Shown: piece by piece, positions 1 to 12,093 of the stretch
Numbering within the stretch: the first letter of the stretch is position 1
How the letters are laid out: each line of letters opens with the position of its first letter
From: Mesostigma viride
Taxonomy: Eukaryota > Streptophyta > Mesostigmatophyceae > Mesostigmatales > Mesostigmataceae
Assembly (NCBI GenBank): GCA_009746045.1
Contig: RPFO01000027.1
Span: 1,167,861-1,227,963, forward strand
Direction of reading: 5' to 3'
Length of the DNA: 60,103 nucleotides
The notes under the pieces: model-generated
What the model saw: only the letters and a program-made list of their open reading frames with translations
The model's database searches: none
Told to the model about the DNA's origin: nothing
Made by a program: the position numbers and the translations under genes

Positions 1-1055
1 AACTGCCACTGTAACATGGGTCGGGTGACATACATCCGAGGTAACCAACGTTCCGGACGACAATAGCTTCCTTAAGTGAAGCATGCCGGGCATTTGCGGC
101 GGGACCTCTGGACTTCGGGCATTCTTTTGCCACAACCCCGGAGGGCAGGGCCACCAACGGAATCACACTACATACATATCGATACAACCATGTCACAAGC
201 TAGTGTCGTTTAAGGGTAGCGAGCGTGTGGAAAAGGGTCCCATACGCCGGCATAAGGGAAAAAAATCCGTCATGGCCAAGAAAACCTTCGGTTCCTTCAC
301 GCACATCAGCAAGGGCCGTAAGTGTTCAAATGACATCGAGCTGTTACCTGACGGAGCTTGATTGCAGGAGGGATGCTACCCTTGTTTAGCTCGGACGACA
401 GGACCATGCATACGAACGGCACCTTGGCCGTCACGGATTGGATGTCGTGAACCGCGAGGATCAACATTTTTTACGATAACTGGACACGCGACCGGGGAAT
501 TAACTATAAAAAAGAAATCCGGAGTCTGCTTACGCTCCCAGCATGCTATAAATGTAATGTCTTATCTCCCATACGATGCATTTCCACTCAACAACGCAGT
601 GCGTGGACACTGGCTTGTATATATTCCAAGTGCTCCGTCAACGACCCGTTTGCAATAATTAGCAATAACTACCAACAACAATATGCGGTAAATGGCGGGT
701 CCAATAATTGCGGGCAAACGATAAATACCACCCAACAGTCCCGGTGAACGAGATCACGCGGCTTTTCGTAGTTTACAGTTTACAACAAGTCAATGCATGA
801 CCCTCTTACGCGTGGGCTATGGCTATGGCTTGCTACGCTGGGTGGTTGGTTGCCTTTCATTTCGAAGCGAGACGTTTGCCCGTCGCATGACTCGCGTCCC
901 GCCCAGGCCCCTGGCGCGGCGCGCTTGCCCGGCCTCCGACTTGGTGGCAAGTGGCAGCCTGGCACACGGCAAGAGCGCGTCGGCCGCGTCAACACGTGGC
1001 AGCGGCGTAGCGGGTTGCGCCGCGCCGTCTCGCTGGCCACGCAAGCATGAGTTGG
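1..1055. other. No recognisable gene
   Basis: Several short ORFs exist (for example 83-361 and 362-658 on plus, 823-1164 on minus), but none has a motif, composition or splice context I recognise. GC content rises sharply from about 880. I see no RNA gene or clear repeat. Confidence 0.4.
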
Positions 1056-1058
1056 CTA

Positions 1059-1676
1059 CTGTAGCAGGAGGGGTGACATACAGCCATGCTATTTGGGGGC
1101 CCAATACCGCCACCGCCAGGTTGAAATGTCCGGCCCCCATATTGAACTCAGGGTCCAATGCCAACCGCCGGAATGAAACTTGCTGGCCCCCAGTATGCTA
1201 GCGCCCCCCTGGGGCGCCGCCACCGGTGCGCCGACAGCCGGCCCCCATATGCCCCCCCCCAACGCGCTGAAATTTTCGTGTTCAGTGACCAGATCACAAT
1301 TTGATCCGGGCGCAAAATGATTGGCTGTACGGTACGAACAAAAAACGAAATTTTAGTATCGAAGTTCCGCAGCGCTTGCTGAATTTGCCCCGGAAGCCCG
1401 GGGGGACTTTCCCCGCTGAAAGGTGTCCGCGGAACCGAATTGTAGCCAACGCGGAAGCGTGTGAAGACAACGCAGCAGACGAGCACTTGCCACGTGGCAA
1501 ATTCCCTTTGGCAGTAGGCTCGCCATATGGGGGCCATGACCACCCGCCGGCAGGCTATTTCAGCCGCAGCCCCTATATTTATTTAGGGGCCGGACCAATG
1601 CAGCCACCGGCAGCCTTGGGGCCAGACCCTAGTACCCGTGAAATTTTGGCTGGACATGTCACCCCTCCTACTGTAG
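1059..1676. mobile_element. Possible 618-bp MITE-like inverted-repeat element
   Basis: A 21-base segment at 1059-1079 is repeated in inverted orientation at 1656-1676 with 18 of 21 matches; the shared core is AGGAGGGGTGACAT. Inside, GGCCCCCATAT-like motifs recur near both ends in opposite orientations (about 1132, 1240 and 1522). No open reading frame fills the interval. I could not find a convincing target-site duplication, so a non-autonomous DNA transposon is an inference. A chance or satellite inverted repeat is the alternative. Confidence 0.4.
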
Positions 1677-2145
1677 CTTCCTGAGGATCTTGGCTACTTC
1701 CTGGCCAGAATCTGATCCTTACTGACGCTATAATTTTGTACGTTCGTTAGTACGGAACTAAGGGACAGTCAGTAATTAAGTATATTCAGATGGATTTCTG
1801 TACTGTACGAATCGGATTTTTTCGTCCTGTCCGTAGGTACCACCGTATTCCCAACCCATTTGGTCATGACATTTTGTCATCGCAGGGGCTTGCACGGTCA
1901 TTTGGCCCCTGACAAAAACGTGGCGCTCTTGCGACATCCTCCATAACCAAACAACAACAACAGTCAACTCTCCCTCGGTTCTTTCAACCGGTTCTTTCAC
2001 AGAAATGGTCCGGCCGACTGCGCTGTTATCGGGTTTGTCAGCAATGCCCAACGCATTCGTGGCTCACAGCCCGCTCGCAAGGGCCTTGTCGGCACCTCGG
2101 CCGGTGCGCTTCTTGTCTATGATAGATTTGGGAAAATGACGATAC

Positions 2146-2203
2146 ATTAATGCTCCATGACTCCCCAACGGGAGCACGAGTCTAATTCATTAATTAACTT
2201 ATA
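2146..2203 (+). mobile_element. LINE-A 3' end (hairpin plus tail only)
   Basis: The segment carries the LINE-A terminal hairpin (CTCCC-CAAC-GGGAG flanked by GTGA and CAC-like arms), followed by TCTAATTCATTAATTAA. Only the extreme 3' end is present. A LINE-C fragment follows within about 10 bases. Confidence 0.7.
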
Positions 2204-2209
2204 GGCGAT

Positions 2210-2570
2210 GTACTGCTGAGATAATGTGAGGCAGTTGCTGGCCGACCTCGTGGTCCCAGCCTAGTTTGAACACCGCATTTCCTCCCTCTCTCTTGCTTGG
2301 GCTGCTATGCAGCACAAGATGAGGTGGAAGATGATTGTCCGGGCTCAAACACCAGCCCCTGTGGGGAAGCCCCCCCCCCCCCCCCCCCCCCAGGAGGAAG
2401 GGGCGCTTTGCTGAGTAGAGGAGTTAGGATTGTCTCATTTCGTCTAGACTAGCTTAGAGTTAGCTTAGTTCGGTTTCGCAGCTTCGCCCACCTCAATCCA
2501 TCCTGCAAGGGAATAAGTGCTAAATTATCTCCCCACAACACTACATGATCTCCCCACAACATGATATATC
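2210..2570 (+). mobile_element. LINE-C 3' fragment, degenerate
   Basis: The sequence matches the C-terminal coding end and 3' UTR of the better preserved LINE-C copies at 16052-16442 and 45950-46324: a reading like LVVPAQFEHR, a W..M...W motif, a PVGKP stretch expanded by a 21-base poly-C run near 2370, then a UTR containing TTAGAGTTAG. The terminal hairpin near 2545 is decayed. The frame is broken, so no protein is expected. Confidence 0.65.
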
Positions 2571-3039
2571 TCGTTCTAAAAAGAACAACACGGGTTTTGA
2601 AATCAATCCCGCAGTCCCGCTGGGGAGCTGTTGGGGATCCCCCACATGCCTATCCCAATTACGGCTCATGAGTCAATACCTAGTGGAGACAAGTATCAGA
2701 TTCATTCATTCATTCATGGTTAGCCAGAGATCCAGCCTATCGGGATATTAGCCACACCGTCACGTGCTATTAATCAATCGCCATTAATCAATGATATTAG
2801 CCAAAAACGGGGCAAGCTACGAAACGTCTGAAGTTATGCCGCCAATTAGCCGCTATATTTGTCATATGAGACACGCAGCACAGGACTGACTTCACAAGGA
2901 TCCTGCCTATAGCGACCTCAAACCTGCAAGATGCCATCCTTCTTTCCCGTGTTTCCAACCAACCCTCCCTTCTACTCGCCTTGCGTGTCATAACACGACA
3001 CTAACTGTGTTGTAAGGCACGACATCATTTCGACACAAT

Positions 3040-6000
3040 TTACTCGTCCTGTGCACCCCCCTCCACCTCCGTGTCAATGCCTGGCTCCTGGGCCAGCTCC
3101 TCTGCCACCCCCTCCCCTCCCCCAACCACCTCGTCATTAACAGCCTCCCCCACAGGGACGTCCTCCGCCGCATCCTCCGTGGCAACTCCATCCTCCGCCA
3201 CAATCACGTCCTCACCGCCAGCATCCTCCCCGGCTCCACCGGCATCCTCCACAGCCACGCCAGCGTCCTCTACGTCAACGTTCTCTCCTCCACTAACAGC
3301 CTCTCCCCCACCCAGGGACTCAGAGCCACCCGCGACCTCATCCCCGCCATCCGCCGCGCCCTCCCCTCCACCGCCGGCATCCTCAACCCCGCCAGCACCC
3401 TCTCCAGAGCCGCCGCCGCCAATCCCATCCTCACCGCCACCAAACGACATGATCTCCCCGCCGGCATCCCCTGATGTCCCCGCCAGGTCATCCTCCGCCG
3501 GCATGCCGGCATCCTCCGCCACGACGCCCGCATCTTCTGCCACCTCGACGTCCTTGTCCTCTCCCCCGAGGGCCACGTCCCCGCCCGGAATAACTGCCTC
3601 CCCCTCATCCAGACGCTTCGCGATCTCCAGATCCGTCAACCGCTCTTTCTCCAGCACCTCCGTGCGCTTATCCTCGACCTCCCCCGCGATCGCCGCCTCC
3701 TCCTCTTCCTTCTCCACCTCCTTGCCCTTCGTCCCGCTCGCCCCGCCGCCCGCCTTCTCCGCATCCTCCTCGCCGTCCTCGCTGCTTGAGCTGCTGCCGT
3801 CCTCACCGTCGGCCTGGTACACGCCCATCGTCCCGCCCACGCGCACCCAGTCCTCGGAGAAGCACACGTACTTGATCGTCGCGCGCTCGTACGTGTAGGT
3901 CACGTGGATGAGGCCATCAGCCGTCTGCGTGATCGACGGGTAGCTGTACTCGGCATCGCCCTGCGGGGTGGGAAACGCACGATGGGCATGGTGGGAAAGG
4001 CATCGCGGAGATGAACGTGGAAATGTACAGAGTGGATGGAAAGGCAAAGTACGTGGGGATGTATGTGGGGATGTACGTGGAAGCGCATGTGTTAGTAGCA
4101 GCCATGGGGGGTGACCAAGGAAAGGTGGGAAGTCTGCATGATGGAAGGTGTGGGGCAAGGTGTGCGTGATGGATGGGTAGCTGTACGCGGCGTCACCCTG
4201 TGAGAGGCATCGATAGAAGAACCGCCAACGACGAAAGATAATAATTTCTAAGCATTTTCTGTGGCAGGAAAGATGGAAGGGGGGCTGAACGCGGCATCAC
4301 CCTTTTTTGGATGGAAGTAATACGATACAACTAACTGACAATTTATGATCCAACGATCAGTTACTGTGCTACAGGGCTAGAAGAAACCAACGGATGATAA
4401 TACATGGGGTCACCCTGCGGGCGGGGAAAGGTCTTGGTTTGTGGGTTGCGATCGGTAAGGCATCAGGAATTCCTAACTGTTAATCCCTGTGCTCGGCATC
4501 AACCTACGGCCACGCCACAGGGGAAACCATTTGGTCGACGGAGCGATCCTGACATGTTAATCGACACAGTCATCAATACTTCACATTTTAAAGTGATCAA
4601 TACGACATTATGGTCGATACAGTGATCAACTCAACACATTTCACAGGGTTCCATGCAACACTTTGATCCCTCCACGATAGCTCTAGGGTTGTAACAAAGG
4701 GAAAGCTGGCATGCTCTCGAGTGTCAGGGTCATGGGCACGCTGACACACCGTGCCAAGGCACCCCCCCCCCCGCTCTTATAGATTTGCTCTGGTGCCAAG
4801 GGATGCCAGCATGAGCACGCACCGTGCCGGGCTCGATGTCGCGCACGAAGGGCCAGCTCTCGCCGCCGTCCTCGGAGAGCGCAATGGCGAGTGGGTAGCG
4901 CGGGGCGTCCCACCCGCCGTTCATGTTGTTGAAGACGAGCGCGATGACCCCGGAGACGAGCAGGGTCGCCTGGGGGGAGGACACAATTGCCATCAAGAAT
5001 GGGAACATGTCAATGGTGTCATTAGTAATGAGTCCTTGTGTCGTAGCAGACCACACATGGCGCAATCACACCGGAGTCGGGGCCCCGTGGCCTGTTGAAG
5101 AATGTAGCAGTCATCAGGTCACCAGGAGTTCATAGTAGGACATAGCCCCTGTGTTCGTGGAGACGACAAAAAGGACATTCGACACGAGCAGCATGGCCTG
5201 GGGGGAGGAAGAATGGGCCAGGGGGCTGCCTTGCAAAGCCACAGGGGGCAGCGAAGGTAATGGGCACGATGGCGGCACTATTAGGTACATGTATGTGTTG
5301 AACATGGGGACAATGTCTCCAGGCGTAAGGCAGCTACTAGTTACGCCTGGGAGGGCGCGGGGAGGGGGAATAGCGGGCATGGCCTATTCGCAACGAGATC
5401 ATGTTGCTGAATCCCATCCCCCCCCCACACACTCCCCCCCCCAGAAAAAAACAAGCATTTAGTTACAGTGTGCAGTCACGTGCTTGTAACTATTTCACGG
5501 ACCCCGGAAGTGAGCAGCGCGGATGCCTTCATATGCAGTGGAGCAAGAGAATCAAGCCTGGCTGGTCCGACGAATCAGAAGTGCAGCCAGCCACATATAT
5601 CTAATACCAAGGAGTTGCTAGCAGGAGATACCAGCAGGAGTTATTCGGTGACCAAACCTGGTAGTTGTAGCCGATTGCGTCCGCCATAGCCAACACAAAG
5701 CAGCCAGGAGTTATTCGTAGTGCTTGATATGGTTGCGGTCCTATTTAGGCATAGAGGAGTCCCCCCTACCTGGATGCCGCTGTTGTTGCTGGTATATTCG
5801 CGGTCCTATCAAGGCACAGAGGATTTCTCCTACATTGAGGATTCCCCTACAACAAGGATGCCCCCACACCAAGGATGCCCCCCTACCTGGATGCCGCTGT
5901 TGTTGCTGGGCAGCTTGATCGGCTTCGCCTTGGTCCAGGTGAGACCCTGCAGAAAGGGGGGGGGGGGGGGGGGGAGGGGGACAAGAACACCCAAGGAGCA

Positions 6001-9000
6001 CACGGCACGTGTGGGACAGAGCGGGACACTTTAGCACAAGCGCAGGGCAAGCACAGGATCGAGCGGCAGCAACCCTGGTCCACCATTCACGTCGTCATCC
6101 GAGGTGCTGCGGTACATAGGGCAGGACGGGGGTAACTTGCATGTAGAAGCTCGGACACGAAAGGTTGCGTAGAATGAACAACTCCCCCATTCACGTCGTC
6201 GTCCAAGGTGCTGCGGTGGATAGGGCAGGGCGGGGGTAACTTGCATGTAGAAGCTCGGACACGAAAGGTTGCGTAGAATGAACAACTCCCCCATTCACGT
6301 CGTCATCCGAGGTCCTGCGGTGGATGAAGTCGTTACATGGACATGACGGTGGCTCACTACTTGCAACATACAGACAGAAACTGTTATCCAGGCTCCCCAC
6401 TCACGTCATCGTCCGAGGTGCTGCGGTGGATGAAGTCGCCGTTGCGGGAGCGGAAGAAAGCCACCAGCTGGGGTGAGCCCTCCTCGCGCCGCACGATGGT
6501 CGGCTGCGCGAGCATGTCGCCTGCGGAGGAGGGGAGTGTCGACGTGAAATATATATACAAACAACAGGCATGCAGACAGTCGGGTGGGTGAGCATGATGA
6601 CCGGCTGCGCGAGCATGTCGCGTGCAAGAAAGAGAAAACATTTCGACGAGAAAGGGTTCAAAGTGCAGAGCAGTGTATGGGAAGGATGGGTGGGTGAGCA
6701 CCGCGGTCGGCTGCGCGAGCATGTCGCCTGCAGGGTTGGGATGGAGAGGACGGTAGTGCGTGAAGGACAGGCATACACACAGACGGGAGGGTGCGCCGAT
6801 GAGCACCGCGATCCGCTGGGCAAAGAATGTCGACTGCAAGAAAGAAAGAGCATCGATGAGTAGAGTAGGCAGAGGGTATAGACGAGTATAACGGGCGGGT
6901 ATATAGACTAGATAAGTATGCAGTAGTATATATAGACTATAACTATATAGACTAGATAAGTACATAGACTAGATAAATGGGTGAGCAAGTGGGTCAGCTG
7001 CGCAAGCATGTTGGCTGCAGAATCGGGCGATCGAATGAAACTAATATCTTGGGATACTGACCCATACATCGCTATCATCTCTACCACTATACCAGCTTGG
7101 TCCGACGGACCTTGTGAAGCTAACTTTGGATGCCGAGTACTAATATGTGTTGAGTATCTATCTTTGGATGCCGAGTACTAGTAGGCGTGTGTGTATATGT
7201 GTGTATGTGTGCGAGCATTCACCCGGCTCGGTCAGACGGGCCTCCATGTCTTTAACGCGGGGGCCAACAAAACAGTCACGTAATAGCATGGTCATGTCTT
7301 GCATTACATTGGTATGTGTGTGCGTGCGTGCGACGACTCACCCGGCTCGGTCAAGTGGACCTCCGTCCAAGTCAGCCCGCGGTCGGTGCTCCGACGCAAA
7401 GTGGAGTAGTGGCTGGCAAAGTCGCCGTATCCGCCTAGTGAGGGGTGGGGGGAGGCAGGGTGAAGGAAGGCATGGGCAGAACGTAAGACGAAAGGAGTAG
7501 CAGCTCGCAACGTCACGGTACCCGCCTGGGGGCGGGGGATAGGCAAAATTGTTCAAACAAGAAAAGAAATGAGAGAAGAAACAAAGTTCCGACTCTGGAG
7601 GGGGGAAGGCAACACTGCTTGAGCAAGAAAGTGAAATACACACATAGAGATTAGCCTGGGAATGGGGAGCGGCAATTGTAACAACATTAACATCTGCAAC
7701 AACATAGGCAACGTCTGCAACAACATCCGCAACAACACGTGGATGCAACGACAAAATATAAAACACATGAGTCTCTTAGAGAGGATGAGGGAGGCAAAAC
7801 CGTTTGTGAAAAAGAGGGATAGGAAAACAAACAGAATTAAAGCTGCGGACATTGGGACGCATGGGTGGGACGGTGCCCCGAAACCCAAACTTGTAGCATC
7901 CTCCAAATCTTCCCCACTCCGGGCATATACTGAATGGGCAAAAGCACGGCCTCTATCTTCTTTACAACACGCTGCACACGGGCCACCGCATCACTGGGTG
8001 CGCACTGAATCGGCAGAAGCACTGCCTCTATCATATTACAACACGCTGCACACGGGCAACCGCCTCACTGGGTGCGCACTGAATCGGCAGAAGCACTGCC
8101 TCTATCATATTACAACACGCTGCACACGGGCAACCGCCTCACTGAGTGCGCACTGAATCGGCAGAAGCACTGCCATTACCGTACATGGTGCTTCTTTGCA
8201 AGGCAGCGATCGCGTGGTTGCAAGTCCCAAACTTGCAGCATCCTCTTTTTCCCCCGATCTTTTCTCGCCGGGCGTGCAGTGCATGGGCATAATAGCAGCT
8301 TGCATCCAAAAACACTGCTCCTCCGATCTCATACCACAGGCCACCGACTTACCAGGCATGCAATAATAATAATCTCGATAGTAATAATAATAATACCAAA
8401 AATACCGGTATGGGCTGCAGTACCACCGCTCGTGTTCATGTCCACTCACCGGGCGTGTAGTACATGGGCAGCAGCACGTCCTTGTTGAGTCCAAACAGGA
8501 ACTGGTTGCGCACAAACGCGCCCTGGAGGGAGGAAAGCGCCCAGAGAGAGGAACAAGGATTGGGGTGGGGTGGGGTGGGGGGGAGAGGGGAGCAGGGGCG
8601 AGCATCATGTAAGTAGGGACCAACGCACCCAGGAGACACAAGTGGCCAAGGGAAGGAAAAGACTAGGGCTTTGGGAGGCGGGGGGTTGGAGTGTGAAGGA
8701 AGATGCTCAAGGACAAGGATGCAGCCAGGAGGTGGGACCAGAGACAAGCAGATTGCTTCTGTGCTTTCGAACAAAGGTGCACTGCGGAAGACAACCCTTG
8801 CGAGGCCGAGAGGAAAGGGACGGGGACAGCGGGAACCGGCCGTCATAAGCGCGAGCCGACCCCCTTTGATTAGGGGTTGCGCTGTCAAGCCTTCGGCAGG
8901 CAAGCCGCGGGGACAGACAAAGGTTCGAAGGGGGCAGTTGTGGTTTGGAGACAGGAGCCAACGCTGTAACTCCAATTCAACCAGATCGACTCTAGTGCCA

Positions 9001-12000
9001 AAGGAAAGATGCGGGGGTGCAGGGCGGTGAGCACCCTCCCCATTCGCATGACAGCCCGCTCGCACACCAGCCGCTTGCGCGCCAAATAAGCTGGCTTTTC
9101 TGTACTTGTTGTCATGCCCACGTGTGCGGGCAACCCACTCGCATTCTCGGCAACGAACGCAACCATGTCCATCGGGGCGCAACCGCGTCATGCATGGCTG
9201 AGCCATGTACCGAACCCTACGGCTCCGCGAGGCACCCCGCTTGCGTTCATCCATCGGTCCACATAGTGCTGCGATTACTCGCGCCAGTGTTGTGCTGATG
9301 CCATCCCGCCATCCTGTGCCCGTCCTGTGTCACCGCGGCTCAACCTCCTTGGTAAAATCACCTTCAAGGTATAAAAGGGAATTGCATGGCTATTCGCCTG
9401 ACATCGTCGCCAAAACCACCGTCTCTAGTAACCACCTTCTCGTTAGAATGACTCACCTTCTCGGTGAAGACGACCTCCGGCTGCGACCAGGTGCGCCCAA
9501 AGTCGTGCGACTGGACATGCCGCACGTCGGCCGTGGCCTGGCCCGCGTACGCCGCCTGGGGCCCGCAGATAAGGCATAGAAGAAGAAAGCAAAAGAGCGG
9601 GGCGCAGTAGCGGGGCCAAAGAGTGGCGCAAATGAAGTGGGGTGTAAGAGCAGGCCATAAGAGGGGGGCATGAGAGTAAAGCTGGGGCGAAAAAGTGAAG
9701 CATGCAGCAGGCATAAAAGAGTGGGGCAGGCAAGTGGGGTATGCAGGAACCTATAGCAGTTGGGCAGATTGGGGGGGGGCGGGTGCAAAAGGGTAGGGCA
9801 CAAGGGCGGGGGGCACAAGAGTAGGGCGCAAGGGTGGGGCAGGGCATGCATGGAGGGCAGAAATATAGGGCGGAAGAATAGGCCTAAGGCATTAATCAAT
9901 TAATTAAGAACATAACTCCGTTGGGAGTATACGTAACACATATCCCTGAGAAAGGGCACATGTTTTTTTTATAGTCTGGGCTACAACTGCAGGTGGGGGG
10001 TGTAAACAGCCACCTACTCCGGGTGCACCAGGTGCACCTGCACCACCATGATGTATCATACCCTAAGGCCTGGCATGGGGTGGAAAATGATTATGGCTAG
10101 GCAGTAGCTAGGGCATGGCCTCTCAGCAGAGAGTAGCGCTCTGCATGGGCAAAGCAATGCAAACTACTGAAAGGCTAATGCATCATCTGGCCAGGATCCC
10201 ATCATATAGGCATACATGTACATGGCCACGTTGGCTAAGCCTAACTATTCTACACTACTGCTAAAGCCCCCTAATAATTAATGCTAATGCATCATCTGGT
10301 GTGGATCCCATCATGGGCATACATGCAAATGGCCACGTTGGCTAAGTCTAAGGCATATGGGCAGGGAAAAAATAACAATGGTAACATTAACAGTAGCAAT
10401 GGCTGCGAAGGGGCCTAATGACCCAAGGCCCCAAGGCAGGAAGTATGCAGTACCCTGTCTCCCCATCACAGTAACCGTGAGGTGGAACCGCCTGCCCCCA
10501 TAAGTCCCACAGTCATACAACCTCTTTCTTTTAACGGTATTTCTTGGGGGGGGGGGGGGGGGGGGGTCGTATTGTCTCCCGGTTTTTTTGCAATGATGGT
10601 ATATTTTGTTTGTTGTTACCTGCGAGGAGTGGTACAGGTGCACGATGCCTGTTTCCGGGTCGTAGTACATCGTGGGGTTCTGAGCCGACCGGTCCCGCGA
10701 CTTGGACACACGCGCGGGGAACGACCACTCCAGCTGGCCGCGATGCATGCGGGATGAGACCTGTAGTAAATAGATAGCACACAGATACACAGAGAGCACA
10801 CAGATACGCAGATAGGAAGAGCACAGATAGGAGGGGCACAGATAGGAGGGGCACAGATGGGAGGGGCACAGATAGGAGGGCATGTAAGACGCATGTAATA
10901 CACACATAGAAAGGGCGAGGGTGCACAGATAGGAACAGCGAGGGCATGTAATGGGACGCTAGGTGTGTTTGATATCACTGCCTATTAGTACAAACTATTA
11001 GTAAACTGTTGCAAGGGACAGATAGCAATGCGGGGAAGGTACGCGCGATGCCCTTGGGAGGAGTCCCAGAAGTGGGAAGTGGCGTATAAACTTCACCAAA
11101 CAGACATAAATAGCATGCGCGGGTATAGATAGTGATAATCCATGGTATCCCTCCCCTCCCCTCCCCCTCTTCCCTCCCCACCCACCCCTCCCTTTCACCC
11201 CCTCCCCCCCCTCTGGCACCTCCCGCCACCAGCAACCGTGCATGGTGCGATAATGCCAACGACCGCAACAACAACGCTATGAGATGCTTCGAAGCAGATG
11301 ACAGGTGTATGAAGATACAGTGACAACAACCGAGGGCAACATTATAGTGGCCAACAGCCACGACGACAACATTTTTTACAAAGAAACCCGAACAACGGGC
11401 TTGCCTTGCGACGCCGTAGTGCCGAGGGCGCCATATACATAAACCGAGGGCCACTGTAAATATAATAATTGCCACCAGTCATTATCCACGTAGTGACCAC
11501 CAGTCACAATCACCACGCTGTTGCTTTCACCACACTCACCACCACCCACGATCGACTCTCACACCATGTGCTAATGCTTCCCATCACCCCGTCGTCGCGT
11601 CCCTTGTCCTGTTCATTCACATGTACAGCAGGTCGCCGTTGGAAAAGGATAACCCACCCGACCCCACACTCATCACCACCAACTACCCCACCGCGTTCCA
11701 CCCCCCCCCCTCCAACTACTGCCTCCACTACCACGTCTACCTGCCAAGCACCGGCCGCTAAAACATATAAACACCAGCCACGGCACAACATAGAGCGGCT
11801 GCCACTCACGATGGCCACGTCGTCGCTCCCCTCCGTCCCCGAGAACCACACGCAGAGCAGGTCACCATTGGGGAAGGAGATGACGTTGGACGCGTGGGCC
11901 ATGCGGTGGAGTGAGGGGGGCTTCATCAGCGACAGCCAGGGACCCATGCGGTTGCCGCCCATGGGGTAGATGACGCCGTCCATCTGGTGTGTGGGGGGGG

Positions 12001-12035
12001 GAGAGAGACAGGGATGCATGAATAGCGAGTTACTA

Positions 12036-12093
<58 letters not shown>

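Noticed and set aside
3071-3898. 275-codon plus-strand Ser/Pro/Ala-rich ORF
   Set aside because: Antisense shadow of the acidic tail of the sialidase last exon, which has homology-supported coding on minus.
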